This document shows positions 7,830 to 15,648 of a stretch of DNA of 23,202 nt, in pieces; the stretch's first letter is position 1; each line of letters begins with the position of its first letter. Origin of the DNA: an uncultured Polynucleobacter sp. (GTDB lineage Bacteria > Pseudomonadota > Gammaproteobacteria > Burkholderiales > Burkholderiaceae); assembly GCA_937996825.1 (NCBI GenBank), contig CALKUJ010000102.1, positions 1 through 23,202 on the forward strand. The letters run 5' to 3'. A program made the position numbers and the translations under genes. A model generated the notes under the pieces. It was not told the origin of the DNA, made no database searches, and saw nothing but the letters and a program-made list of their open reading frames with translations.

Positions 7830-8546
7830 TTATGCAGACTTTTTGAAGCCGCCACCAACCGTAGCCTTATGGTCAATTCGCACGATATGACTCACAAAAA
7901 TTCCTGGAGTCACGATGGCTTCAGGGTCAAGTTGACCCAACTCTGCAATCTGATGAACCGTTGCGATAGTGCGTTTTGCAGCCATCGCCATTACAGGGCC
8001 AAAGTTTCGAGCTGCTTTGCGGAAGACTAAATTTCCCCAGCGATCACCTGATTCAGCTTTGATCAGAGCGACATCACCATGAATTGGATATTCAAGGACA
8101 TAGTTTTTGCCATTGATGAGTCGAATTTCCTTTGGCGTTCCGTCTGAATTGAAGGCCATTTCTGTCCCAAAACCAGTTGGGGTGAAGAAGGCCCCTACCC
8201 CAGCACCAGCAGCACGAATTCGCTCTGCCAAGTTACCTTGGGGAACTAATTCAAGCTCAATTTTTCCGCTTCGATAGAGTTCATCAAACACATGCGAGTC
8301 TGCTTGCCTAGGAAAACTACAAATGATTTTTCTAACGCGCCCAGTACGCAAAAGTGCAGCTAGCCCTGTGTCGCCATTACCAGCGTTGTTGTTAACAACC
8401 GTAAGGTCGCGAGCACCTTGATCAATCAATCCGTCAATTAGTTCGTTAGGTATCCCTGCCGTACCAAAGCCCCCAATTAAGACTGTTGAACCATCGCTTA
8501 CGCCATCAAGTGCATGGGCGATTGAATCTGAAATTTTGTTAATCAT
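7830..8546 (-). CDS. pcaI: 3-oxoacid (3-oxoadipate-type) CoA-transferase, alpha subunit
   Basis: The 238-residue alpha subunit. It carries GSTVLIGGFGTAGIPNELI with the glycine-rich CoA loop, VVNNNAGNGDTGLAALL, ICSFPRQADSHVFDELY, ELVPQGNLAERIRAAGAG and FFTPTGFGTEMA. The remembered PcaI sequence of Pseudomonas putida runs almost in step with these segments, including the QGNLAERIRAAG block and the LDPEAIVTPGIFV ending. It works in the cytoplasm as a complex with the beta subunit, activating a 3-oxo-dicarboxylate with succinyl-CoA. It is followed by pcaJ after 10 bases and preceded by the EthD-like gene after 8 bases, so it is mid-operon. Acetoacetate-type (Sco/Ato) transferases are the alternative reading. 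Confidence 0.87.
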   Translation of the reverse strand: MINKISDSIAHALDGVSDGSTVLIGGFGTAGIPNELIDGLIDQGARDLTVVNNNAGNGDTGLAALLRTGRVRKIICSFPRQADSHVFDELYRSGKIELELVPQGNLAERIRAAGAGVGAFFTPTGFGTEMAFNSDGTPKEIRLINGKNYVLEYPIHGDVALIKAESGDRWGNLVFRKAARNFGPVMAMAAKRTIATVHQIAELGQLDPEAIVTPGIFVSHIVRIDHKATVGGGFKKSA

Positions 8547-8554
8547 TTAATTTC

Positions 8555-9055
8555 TTACTTATTAGTCCGAACAAAAAGTTCACGAACAGTGTTCATAAAC
8601 ATTGGGCGAATCCTTGAGCTCCAAGCTGTGTGACGGATAGCCAACCATTCTTTGCTTTTCATGACTTCTGGCGAAATCAATTCATAACAGGCGATGTAAC
8701 GTGGAGATCCAGATGTACGTAAAAATCGTTTCGCACTTATCGTTCCTGGAACACTAGCCAGTCCTGGCAAATGTTCTGTGTCATACCAAGCGTTGAACTC
8801 TTCCTCCGACTCCTTTGAGATGTCGGTTTCAACGATGTAGTGATAACCACCTGATTCAGTGTGATTTGCACCATTCAAGGATGTGAGCAATGTGATCTCC
8901 TCGCAATGCGAAGAAGTCGGCAATTGCCCTTCAACATAAGCTCGCCAGTTCTCACTCAATGTTGACTTCCACCATGTCTTCTTCAAAACATACTTAGACT
9001 CGTTCATTACCAACGGATCAGCGCCGGAGTAAGTGACAAGGTGAAGAACAGTCAT
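8555..9055 (-). CDS. EthD-like / dimeric alpha-beta barrel protein
   Basis: 166 residues from the ATG at 9055, which has GGAAGT seven or so bases upstream and follows the previous stop by 11 bases; a start at 9070 would overlap the previous gene. The C-terminal half has the marks of EthD-type dimeric alpha-beta barrel proteins: HYIVETDISKESEEEFNAWY, DTEHLPGLASVPGTISAKRF, and SPRYIACYELISPEV. The N-terminal half may be a second, degenerate copy of the same barrel. Members sit in many catabolic clusters and serve as small isomerases, cyclases, decarboxylases or helper proteins. Here it lies between the carboxymuconolactone-decarboxylase-like gene and pcaI, so a role on a ring-derived or lactone intermediate is possible but unproven. 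Confidence 0.65.
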   Translation of the reverse strand: MTVLHLVTYSGADPLVMNESKYVLKKTWWKSTLSENWRAYVEGQLPTSSHCEEITLLTSLNGANHTESGGYHYIVETDISKESEEEFNAWYDTEHLPGLASVPGTISAKRFLRTSGSPRYIACYELISPEVMKSKEWLAIRHTAWSSRIRPMFMNTVRELFVRTNK

Positions 9056-9066
9056 GAAACTTCCAA

Positions 9067-9594
9067 TCAATGAACAATATTGAGTGCCACCAAAAATCTA
9101 GAAACCATGTTGTAAGCCGCAACAGTTGCAACTAATTCCACAACTTTGCCTGAGTCGTACTTTTTAGTCACTTCATCCATCAGTGATGCGGGAACCTCAA
9201 TGTCACGGGTCATGTGGTCCGTCATTTTGAGAATTAACTTCTCATCTTCACTAAATCGAGAAGACAGCTCAGCTAGTTTGATGTCATCAATTTTTTCTTG
9301 CGCTACACCAGCTTTAAGGGCATGAGGAATATGGGCGTCAAACTCAAAGCTAGCCTTATTGAGTACGGCGACTCGCAAAATCATCAACTCACGCAAATCT
9401 GCGGGTACAGACGTTTTATTACGAACAGCAGTCAACATGCTTTCCCAACCTTGCGCGATAGGTGCGCTATTGAGTAGCACTTGATAAAGCAATGAAATTC
9501 GACCGCGCTCTTGCAGAATGCGATCCTCGATCTCTTTTAACTCTGGTCTAGTTCCCTGAACAACAAGAGGGACGCGTATGTGGTCTGTACTCAT
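9067..9594 (-). CDS. Carboxymuconolactone decarboxylase (CMD) family protein
   Basis: 175 residues, all-helical. The CMD core is seen in LRELMILRVAVLNKASFEFDAHIPHALKAGV cut across about residues 65-97, with a Glu and a His two turns apart (FEFDAHIPHA). There is no Cys-x-x-Cys, so it is not an AhpD-type peroxidase-like member. True PcaC proteins are about 130 residues, so this is a longer relative often called '4-carboxymuconolactone decarboxylase family'. It may decarboxylate a lactone or beta-keto acid. Its start overlaps the stop of the Bug receptor gene by four bases (9591-9594), which points to translational coupling. The exact reaction is not predictable, but the company of PcaI, PcaJ and PcaF makes a beta-ketoadipate-like role attractive. 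Confidence 0.8.
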   Translation of the reverse strand: MSTDHIRVPLVVQGTRPELKEIEDRILQERGRISLLYQVLLNSAPIAQGWESMLTAVRNKTSVPADLRELMILRVAVLNKASFEFDAHIPHALKAGVAQEKIDDIKLAELSSRFSEDEKLILKMTDHMTRDIEVPASLMDEVTKKYDSGKVVELVATVAAYNMVSRFLVALNIVH

Positions 9595-10556
9595 TCGTCA
9601 CCTGTAATGTTGCGAGATTTAATGAGTTGCGCCCACTTTTCTGTATCAGCTTTCAGCATTGCACCAAGCTCCTCTGGCGTCGAGAATTTAGGCTCTGCAC
9701 CAGATTGCGTCATCTTTGCATTGGCAGCAGGATCAGAGACCGCTTGCTGAACAGCTTTATTGAGAGCTTTAACAACTTCAGGTGATGTCTTCGCTGAGGC
9801 GAACAATCCATACCAGTTGTTTGTATCTACTGATTTGAATCCCTGCTCTTCGAAAGTTTTAACATCGGGGAGTAGTGGATGGCGTTTTTTAGATGCCATA
9901 CCAAGAGCTTTTAAACGTCCACCTTTAATTTGAGCCATCACAGCCGGTACGTCCGCGAAGAAGCCATTTACCTGACCTCCCAACAAATCATTAAGTGCAG
10001 GAGCCATGCCGTTGTAAGGCACGTGAAGCAAATCAGCTCCTGTAGATTGCTCAAGCTGCAACAAGGCCAAATGAGGAATGCTGCCCTTTCCAGATGATCC
10101 AATTGGCACAGGCTCTTTCTTTGCCTTAGCTGAGGCAATGAATTCTTTTGCATCTTTGGCAGGGTTCTTTTCATTGACAACAAAAACTTCGACGTTATTT
10201 GCAACCAATGAAACAGGAGTGAAGTCCTTTTGCATGTTGTATGAGAGCTTTGAGTAAAGCGATTGATTGATTGCCGCAGCACCCACACTCGTTAGCCAAA
10301 GAACACTTCCATCAGCTTCTGATTTGAGTACCTCACCAGCACCAATTGCACCGCTAGCGCCTGGTTTGTTTTCAACGATCACAATCCGACCCAAGCTTTT
10401 CCCCAATGGCTCAGCAATGGTTCGAGCCATTGCATCCACAGGACCACCAGCTGCAAAAGCAACAATGATTCGCAATGGCTTGTTATTGGCTTGAGCAAAT
10501 GCAAATGAAGCAGAAAAAGTAGCTGCTAGTGCAATTAGCAAGGCGCGTTTATTCAT
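9591..10556 (-). CDS. Bug/TctC-family tripartite tricarboxylate receptor
   Basis: A 321-residue receptor. A Sec signal of about 21 residues ends AFA-Q. The mature N-terminus has LRIIVAFAAGGPVDAMAR, with Asp41 in the ligand loop, followed by IVIVENKPGASGAIG. LLHVPYNGMAPALNDLLGGQV and GRLKALGMASKKRHP are the inner-strand motifs. The ending (SRNITGDE) differs from the KPD ending of three other receptors here, and the GGPVD loop differs from their GGGTD, so it belongs to another Bug subgroup and may bind a different ligand. It is the second gene of the LysR-linked train, between an SDR gene and the CMD-family gene, with a four-base overlap to the latter. No TctA or TctB gene is present. Confidence 0.9.
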   Translation of the reverse strand: MNKRALLIALAATFSASFAFAQANNKPLRIIVAFAAGGPVDAMARTIAEPLGKSLGRIVIVENKPGASGAIGAGEVLKSEADGSVLWLTSVGAAAINQSLYSKLSYNMQKDFTPVSLVANNVEVFVVNEKNPAKDAKEFIASAKAKKEPVPIGSSGKGSIPHLALLQLEQSTGADLLHVPYNGMAPALNDLLGGQVNGFFADVPAVMAQIKGGRLKALGMASKKRHPLLPDVKTFEEQGFKSVDTNNWYGLFASAKTSPEVVKALNKAVQQAVSDPAANAKMTQSGAEPKFSTPEELGAMLKADTEKWAQLIKSRNITGDE

Positions 10557-10577
10557 TTCTTGTCTCCTAAATAGTTA

Positions 10578-11375
10578 TTAATCGCAGCGTGCAGTCATAC
10601 CGCCATCAACGATGATTTCTGTACCTGTGATAAATCGAGCTTCATCACTTGCCAAGAAAAGTGCTGCATTGGCGGTATCCCTACCATCGCCCATAAATCC
10701 AAGTGGAATTCGCTTCACACGTGACGCCAGCAGTGCGTCAACATCACCGCCTGTTCTTTGCTTTGCCAAACGGACCTCAACCATGGGGGTATGTAGCTGA
10801 CCTGGAACGACTGTGTTTACTCGCACGCCCATAGGTGCATGCTGAACTGCTACTACCTTTGAAAGCTGAATCACACCAGCTTTGGTTGCCGCATAAGCCA
10901 CTTGCGCACTTCCAGTCCAACGGATTCCAGAAGTGGAAGCTACGTTCACAATCGCGCCACTTTTCTTAGCAATCATGGTGGGCAGAACATACTTGCATGT
11001 CAAAAATACACTCTTCAGATTCACGTTAATTTGCGAATCAAACACTTCCTCACTCATTTCAACGGGACCACCTGCCGCAGAGCCGCCAACGTTATTAATG
11101 AGAATGTCAATGGTTCCAAACTTATCCAAGCATGCTTGAACCATTTTTTGAATGCTCTCTGAACTCGTAACATCACACGCGTAGGTTTCAATTGAACTTC
11201 TGACAACCCCGGCCAACTCCAATGTCTCGGCCAGACGCTCTGGGTCGCGATCTACGGCAAATACTTTTGCACCTTCTTCAGCTAATCGAACTGCCATTGC
11301 ACGACCATTACCCCAGCCAGAACCAACACATCCAGCGCCAGTAACGATTGCGACTTTTGAATTGAAACGAGTCAT
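10578..11375 (-). CDS. Short-chain dehydrogenase/reductase (SDR), classical type
   Basis: 265 residues. The cofactor loop is VTGAGCVGSGWGNGRA (about 11-26), NNVG lies at 94-97, the catalytic serine is among Ser147-Ser149, and Tyr161 and Lys165 form YAATK. Asp42 (FAVDRD) after the second strand hints at NAD(H). It is the first gene of the minus-strand train and diverges from the LysR gene, so it probably defines the regulated promoter. A GGTGA ribosome site stands just before the ATG. It resembles the SDR at 4449-5249 in the extended glycine loop and the closing GFMGDGRDTANAA and LASDEARFITG segments. It would oxidise a hydroxyl group or reduce a keto group of a pathway intermediate. Confidence 0.9.
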   Translation of the reverse strand: MTRFNSKVAIVTGAGCVGSGWGNGRAMAVRLAEEGAKVFAVDRDPERLAETLELAGVVRSSIETYACDVTSSESIQKMVQACLDKFGTIDILINNVGGSAAGGPVEMSEEVFDSQINVNLKSVFLTCKYVLPTMIAKKSGAIVNVASTSGIRWTGSAQVAYAATKAGVIQLSKVVAVQHAPMGVRVNTVVPGQLHTPMVEVRLAKQRTGGDVDALLASRVKRIPLGFMGDGRDTANAALFLASDEARFITGTEIIVDGGMTARCD

Positions 11376-11471
11376 TTTTCACCAGTGATTTGAAATTAAG
11401 TTGGGCTAGTGTCAAGCATCCTTAACCAGAGGTAAACTACATAGCACCTATATCAGATATGTCTTTATCCT
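11376..11471. promoter_or_regulatory. Divergent control region, LysR gene / SDR-headed operon
   Basis: The gap between the divergent LysR gene and the first gene of the minus-strand operon holds two overlapping inverted repeats: ATAG-CAC-CTAT (11441-11451) and ATATC-A-GATAT (11450-11460). These are candidate LysR-protein sites, since such regulators bind AT-rich dyads near their own start. On the minus strand a perfect TTGACA (11415-11410) is followed after 17 bases only by CAAATC, and a start from it would leave a very short leader, so I do not trust it as the promoter. A weak promoter needing an activator would fit, but this is inference. Confidence 0.45.
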
Positions 11472-12368
11472 ATGGATTTAAAACAGCTAGAGTACTTTGT
11501 TGAGGTTGTTGAACGAGGCAGTTTTAGTAAAGCTGCGGTGTCGCTAAACCTGGCTCAACCGAGTCTCAGTAGGCAAATTGCCCTACTTGAAACTGAGCTT
11601 GGACATCGACTTCTTGAGCGAACAGGACGCGGCGTCTCAATCACTGAAGCCGGATCCGCACTCCTATCTCACGCCAAAGTGATGCTTAGCGCCGCAGAAG
11701 ATGCCAAATTTCAGATTAAGGAGATGCGAAGTGACCCTTCGGGTAAGGTCGTAGTTGGTCTTCCTCATCGAGTAGCCATGGGTCTGTGCGTGCCACTTAT
11801 CAAAAAGTTCCATGAAAGACTACCCAATGCTCTAATTTCTGTCGTTGAGGGACTCAGTTTGTCTCTTAGAGATGGACTGATAAACGGGCGCATAGATATC
11901 GGCTTACTTTTTGACCCAGCTCCAACTCCATTACTAAAGTACGAGTCATTACTGAGAGAACGATTGATGCTCGTAGCACCAGCTTCGGTAACACTGCCAA
12001 AGCAGATTAGTCTTCAAATGCTCAAAGACTTTCCGATGGTTCTGCCAAGCAGCCCCAACCCAATTCGAAATTTGGTTGATGCCGTATTACTTCCAAGAAA
12101 AATTGACCTGAATATCGTTGCAGAAGTTGGTGCAGTTCATTCTGCTCTGTCACTTGTAGAGACTTCTATGGCTTGTTCCATCCTGCCTGAGAGCGCCTTG
12201 AACCTTAGAGCCAGCACGCATAAGGTTTCATTTTCACCAATAGGTCCTCCAGCAATGTGGAATCAATTGATTCTTGCAATACCAGCATCAAGACCCATGA
12301 ACAAGCTATCCATAGAAACAATCAAAATATTGCGTGAGCTTGATTTCCGGATGGATTCAAACAAGTAA
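11472..12368 (+). CDS. LysR-family transcriptional regulator
   Basis: 298 residues, the usual LysR length. Residues 1-60 are the winged helix-turn-helix: MDLKQLEYFVEVVERGSFSK, then LAQPSLSRQIALLETELGHR, then LLERTGRGVSITEAG. A linker helix runs to about 90, and the rest is the inducer-binding domain (KVVVGLPHRVAMGLCVPLI and later stretches). It is the only plus-strand gene among the catabolic genes apart from the IclR gene, and it diverges from the SDR-headed operon, which is the standard layout for a LysR protein that activates its neighbour in response to a pathway compound. Its start lacks a strong ribosome site. It ends 24 bases before the coding end of the opposing fused dehydrogenase gene. 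Confidence 0.92.
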   Translation: MDLKQLEYFVEVVERGSFSKAAVSLNLAQPSLSRQIALLETELGHRLLERTGRGVSITEAGSALLSHAKVMLSAAEDAKFQIKEMRSDPSGKVVVGLPHRVAMGLCVPLIKKFHERLPNALISVVEGLSLSLRDGLINGRIDIGLLFDPAPTPLLKYESLLRERLMLVAPASVTLPKQISLQMLKDFPMVLPSSPNPIRNLVDAVLLPRKIDLNIVAEVGAVHSALSLVETSMACSILPESALNLRASTHKVSFSPIGPPAMWNQLILAIPASRPMNKLSIETIKILRELDFRMDSNK

Positions 12369-12381
12369 CGGTCATTACTTG
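12362..12381. terminator. Small hairpin between convergent genes, possible weak terminator
   Basis: CAAGTAA (12362-12368) and TTACTTG (12375-12381) form a 7-bp stem with a 6-base loop. The stem includes the LysR stop codon and lies between two gene ends that face each other. It is AT-rich and has no clear T-run on the plus side and only TTT on the minus side, so termination would be weak. Confidence 0.3.
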
Positions 12382-12392
12382 CTGTAGTCTGA

Positions 12393-14441
12393 TTACTCAA
12401 AGAGCACGTTCAAGTCCGCAAGTACAAAACCAGATCCACATTGAGCTGCCAATTCGTGGAGCTCGCGACTAAGTGAAGCACGATCTTGCTGTCGGGCCCA
12501 ATGCACAGGACCTCCCTCCCATCGAGGAAAACCATACCCGTGAATCATGACTACATCAATGTCACTGGCTCGAGTTGCGACCCCCTCACCTAGCAAACAT
12601 GCCGCCTCATTGACGATTGCAAGCATTGCTCGTCTTTGAATAGTCTCAGCTGGTAGTTGTTGACGCTTAATGCCTCGGCGAATTGAAGCGTCCTCGATGA
12701 TCTGGAGAACTACTGAGTCTGTCACTGGCGCTTGCTTTCCATCAGCATAGGTGTAGTAGCCTGAACCTGTTTTTCTTCCCAGTCGACCTGCCTCACAAAG
12801 CCTGTCAAGAATGTCGACATATCTAACGCCTTGAGCTCTTGTCGCAGCTTGAGCTTTTCTCATGCGCCAAGCAATGTCGAGTCCTGACATATCAGCCACA
12901 GCAAATGGTCCCATGGCCATTCCAAACTGCTTCAAAGCAGCATCCACATCCTCAGGCAGCGCACCATCTTCGAGCATAAATTCGCATTGGTTGCGATAAG
13001 CGTTGTAGATTCGATTGCCTATAAATCCAAATTTATTGCCAGCTAATACAGGCAATTTTTTCAACCGTTTGCCCAAGGCCATACCGGTTGCAAGTACTTC
13101 ATGGCGCGACTCGCTCCCACGTACGACTTCGAGTAACTTCATCACGTTCGCTGGGCTGAAGAAGTGCAAGCCGATGACGTCTTGTGGTCTTTTCGTGGCA
13201 TTAGCAATAGCATCCACATCTAAATAAGATGTGTTTGTTGCCAATACAGCACCTTGCCGGGCGTATTGATCAATTTTCTTGAAAACTTCTTGCTTTACAG
13301 CTAGATCTTCGAAAACTGCTTCGATAACCAAGTCTGCTTTAGTGAGTTGATTCCAATCCAGAGTGCATTGCAAGTGAGCCTCACGCTCTCCAGCGGTCAT
13401 CGCCTTCATCTTCAGTGCTGCAACTCTGTCTCTGTAATGGGTAGCAACTCGCTCTTTTCCACGATTGAGTGCCGCCTCATCCTGCTCAAGCAAAATGACT
13501 TTCATCCCTGCATCTAGAGCGCTGATAACAATACCTGAGCCCATCGTCCCAGCTCCGATAACGCAGATGGTTTCTACTGAGACGGGATTTGCCAGCAGTT
13601 CATTCGGCAATTTCGTACTGTCTCGCTCCGCGAAGAATATGTGTCGAAGTGCAAATGCATCTGGCTCGAGTCGCAAGTGCATAAAAACAGCACGTTCATC
13701 TGCCAAGGCATCCTCAAATGGCAATGCTTCAGATGCTCGTATTACTTCAATTGCTGACTTAACTGCTGGTCGTTTTTTGCCTGACCGCATTGCATCTTCA
13801 GAAGCTTTGAGAATTAGACTGACGTCTTCTTTAGGAACTACCTCGTCGCGAATGCGACGTTTTTGACCATTCATACGACCTGCGTACTCAATCGCAGAAT
13901 TCAAAAGATCACCATTGACGACCTCATCAATGAGGTTCAACGCATTAGCCTCTATTGCACCAATACGTTGAGCACCGCAAATCATCTTGATTGCTTTAGC
14001 GATGCCTACACGTCTTGGCAACCGTTGGGTTCCGCCTGCTCCAGGGATGATTCCTAGGGAAACTTCTGGCAAACCAACGACAGCATCTTTATCTGCAACG
14101 CGAGCATCACATCCAAGAGCCAATTCGAATCCTCCGCCTAATGCGGCACCATGTAAAGCTGCAACCACAGGTTTCGAACAGTGTTCAATTGCACGAATTA
14201 CATCTGGTAGTAATGGGCCTTCTAAAGGCTTTCCAAACTCACGAATGTCTGAGCCAGCAACGAATGTGTTGCCAGCGCCAATGAGAACCCCAGCTTTAAA
14301 TTCAGAATTACTAGCAAGCGTTTCAATTGCAGACATTAGCCCTTGCCGGACAGCAACAGATGATGCATTGACAGGTGGATTGTCAATGGTAATGACACAA
14401 ACATTGCCTACTGCTTTAGTGTGAACGCTTACGTTTTCCAT
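12393..14441 (-). CDS. Fused enoyl-CoA hydratase / 3-hydroxyacyl-CoA dehydrogenase
   Basis: 682 residues from the ATG at 14441, four bases after the thiolase stop. The N-terminal crotonase domain (about 1-190) has the oxyanion loop GAALGGGFELALGCD with Glu106 and the second catalytic glutamate at 126 in LPEVSLGIIPGAGG. The NAD-binding domain begins at about 291 with CVIGAGTMGSGI, then IEAVFEDL, NTSYLD, and GLHFFSPANVMKLLEVV with catalytic His426 and Glu438. A C-terminal dehydrogenase half follows, with VADMSGLDIAW and GYGFPRWEGG. It would hydrate an enoyl-CoA and oxidise the product to a 3-oxoacyl-CoA, feeding the thiolase encoded just upstream. It is shorter than E. coli FadB (about 729 residues) and resembles the peroxisomal-type or FadJ-like bifunctional enzymes. 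It is the last gene of the IclR-linked operon. Confidence 0.92.
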   Translation of the reverse strand: MENVSVHTKAVGNVCVITIDNPPVNASSVAVRQGLMSAIETLASNSEFKAGVLIGAGNTFVAGSDIREFGKPLEGPLLPDVIRAIEHCSKPVVAALHGAALGGGFELALGCDARVADKDAVVGLPEVSLGIIPGAGGTQRLPRRVGIAKAIKMICGAQRIGAIEANALNLIDEVVNGDLLNSAIEYAGRMNGQKRRIRDEVVPKEDVSLILKASEDAMRSGKKRPAVKSAIEVIRASEALPFEDALADERAVFMHLRLEPDAFALRHIFFAERDSTKLPNELLANPVSVETICVIGAGTMGSGIVISALDAGMKVILLEQDEAALNRGKERVATHYRDRVAALKMKAMTAGEREAHLQCTLDWNQLTKADLVIEAVFEDLAVKQEVFKKIDQYARQGAVLATNTSYLDVDAIANATKRPQDVIGLHFFSPANVMKLLEVVRGSESRHEVLATGMALGKRLKKLPVLAGNKFGFIGNRIYNAYRNQCEFMLEDGALPEDVDAALKQFGMAMGPFAVADMSGLDIAWRMRKAQAATRAQGVRYVDILDRLCEAGRLGRKTGSGYYTYADGKQAPVTDSVVLQIIEDASIRRGIKRQQLPAETIQRRAMLAIVNEAACLLGEGVATRASDIDVVMIHGYGFPRWEGGPVHWARQQDRASLSRELHELAAQCGSGFVLADLNVLFE

Positions 14442-14445
14442 CAAT

Positions 14446-15648
14446 TTAGACTCGTTCCAAAATCACAGCGATACCTTGACCAACACCAATACACATCGTG
14501 CAAAGTGCATAACGACCACCGGTTGCATGTAGTCGATTTACAGCAGTTGTTACTAAGCGTGCGCCAGATGCCCCCAAGGGGTGGCCTAGTGCAATTGCAC
14601 CTCCCCATGCATTGACACGATGATCATCATCATTCAGACCAAGCATTCTTAAGACAGCTAGACCTTGAGATGCAAATGCTTCGTTCAACTCAATGACGTC
14701 AATTTGTTCAATCTTCAGACCCGTCAATGCCAATACGCGTTCTGTTGCTGGAGCTGGACCAATTCCCATAACGCGAGGCGGCACACCAGCTGCAGCCATA
14801 CCAACGACTCTGGCTTTCGGAGTTAATCCATGCTTTGAGGCTGACGACTCATCTGCCAACAATAATGCACATGAACCGTCGTTAACGCCACTTGCATTTC
14901 CAGCTGTTACGGTTCCGTCTGGACGCACAACTCCTTTGAGTTTTGCCAAAATTTCCAAACTCGTTTCACGAGGATGTTCATCTTTATCAACAACGATCGG
15001 CTCACCTTTCTTTTGTTGAATCATGACTGGTGTTATTTCGCGAGCGAAGTGACCTGCTTTTTGAGCTGCTACAGCATTGAGTTGGCTGCGAAGAGCCATT
15101 TGGTCTTGAGCCAATCGCTCAATCTTGTAATCTGTTGCTACGTTTTCAGCAGTTTCAGGCATTGAATCAACGCCATACTTTTCCTTCATCAACTTGTTAA
15201 CGAAACGCCATCCAATGGTTGTGTCGTACACAGCGTTGTTTCGACTGAATGCACTTTCAGCCTTTGGCATAACGAACGGAGCACGACTCATGCTCTCAAC
15301 CCCACCAGCAATGATCAAGCCTGATTCACCGGCTTTAATTGCTCGTGCCGCTGAGCCAACCGCGTCCAAGCCAGATCCACACAGACGGTTCACAGTAGAG
15401 CCAGGAACTGAAACTGGAAGACCTGCAAGCAAGCTGCTCATGTGAGCAACGTTTCGGTTGTCTTCACCAGCTTGGTTTGCACATCCGTAGATCACATCGG
15501 TTACAGCATCCCAATCCACGCTTTGGTTGCGAGCCATCAATGCTTTCAGTGGAATTGCACCTAAATCATCAGCGCGCACTGAGCTTAAGGCACCTCCATA
15601 ACGTCCAAATGGTGTACGGATTGCGTCACAGATAAATGCTTGTTTCAT
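14446..15648 (-). CDS. pcaF: 3-oxoadipyl-CoA thiolase-like acetyl-CoA acyltransferase
   Basis: Exactly 400 residues, the length of PcaF/PaaJ. The start MKQAFICDAIRTPFGRYGGA and the phrase SSVRADDLGAIPLKAL are hallmarks of that subgroup. Active-site residues are in place: Cys90 in NRLCGSGLDAV, His356 in GHPLGASG, and Cys386 in CTMCIGVGQG. It cleaves a 3-oxoacyl-CoA such as 3-oxoadipyl-CoA with CoA to give succinyl-CoA and acetyl-CoA. Its start overlaps the stop of the MmgE/PrpD gene by four bases, so the two are likely coupled. Its usual partners PcaI and PcaJ are in the neighbouring LysR-linked operon. The same subgroup also contains PaaJ of phenylacetate breakdown, which uses 3-oxoadipyl-CoA and a dehydro form. 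Confidence 0.88.
   Translation of the reverse strand: MKQAFICDAIRTPFGRYGGALSSVRADDLGAIPLKALMARNQSVDWDAVTDVIYGCANQAGEDNRNVAHMSSLLAGLPVSVPGSTVNRLCGSGLDAVGSAARAIKAGESGLIIAGGVESMSRAPFVMPKAESAFSRNNAVYDTTIGWRFVNKLMKEKYGVDSMPETAENVATDYKIERLAQDQMALRSQLNAVAAQKAGHFAREITPVMIQQKKGEPIVVDKDEHPRETSLEILAKLKGVVRPDGTVTAGNASGVNDGSCALLLADESSASKHGLTPKARVVGMAAAGVPPRVMGIGPAPATERVLALTGLKIEQIDVIELNEAFASQGLAVLRMLGLNDDDHRVNAWGGAIALGHPLGASGARLVTTAVNRLHATGGRYALCTMCIGVGQGIAVILERV

Noticed and set aside
11410..11415. Perfect TTGACA on the minus strand as the -35 of the SDR-headed operon
   Set aside because: At 17 bases only CAAATC is found, and transcription from it would begin a few bases before the ATG, excluding the ribosome site.
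13987..14424. A 145-residue plus-strand frame
   Set aside because: It is antisense to the crotonase domain of the fused dehydrogenase, rich in Ala, Pro and Ser, and has no domain.
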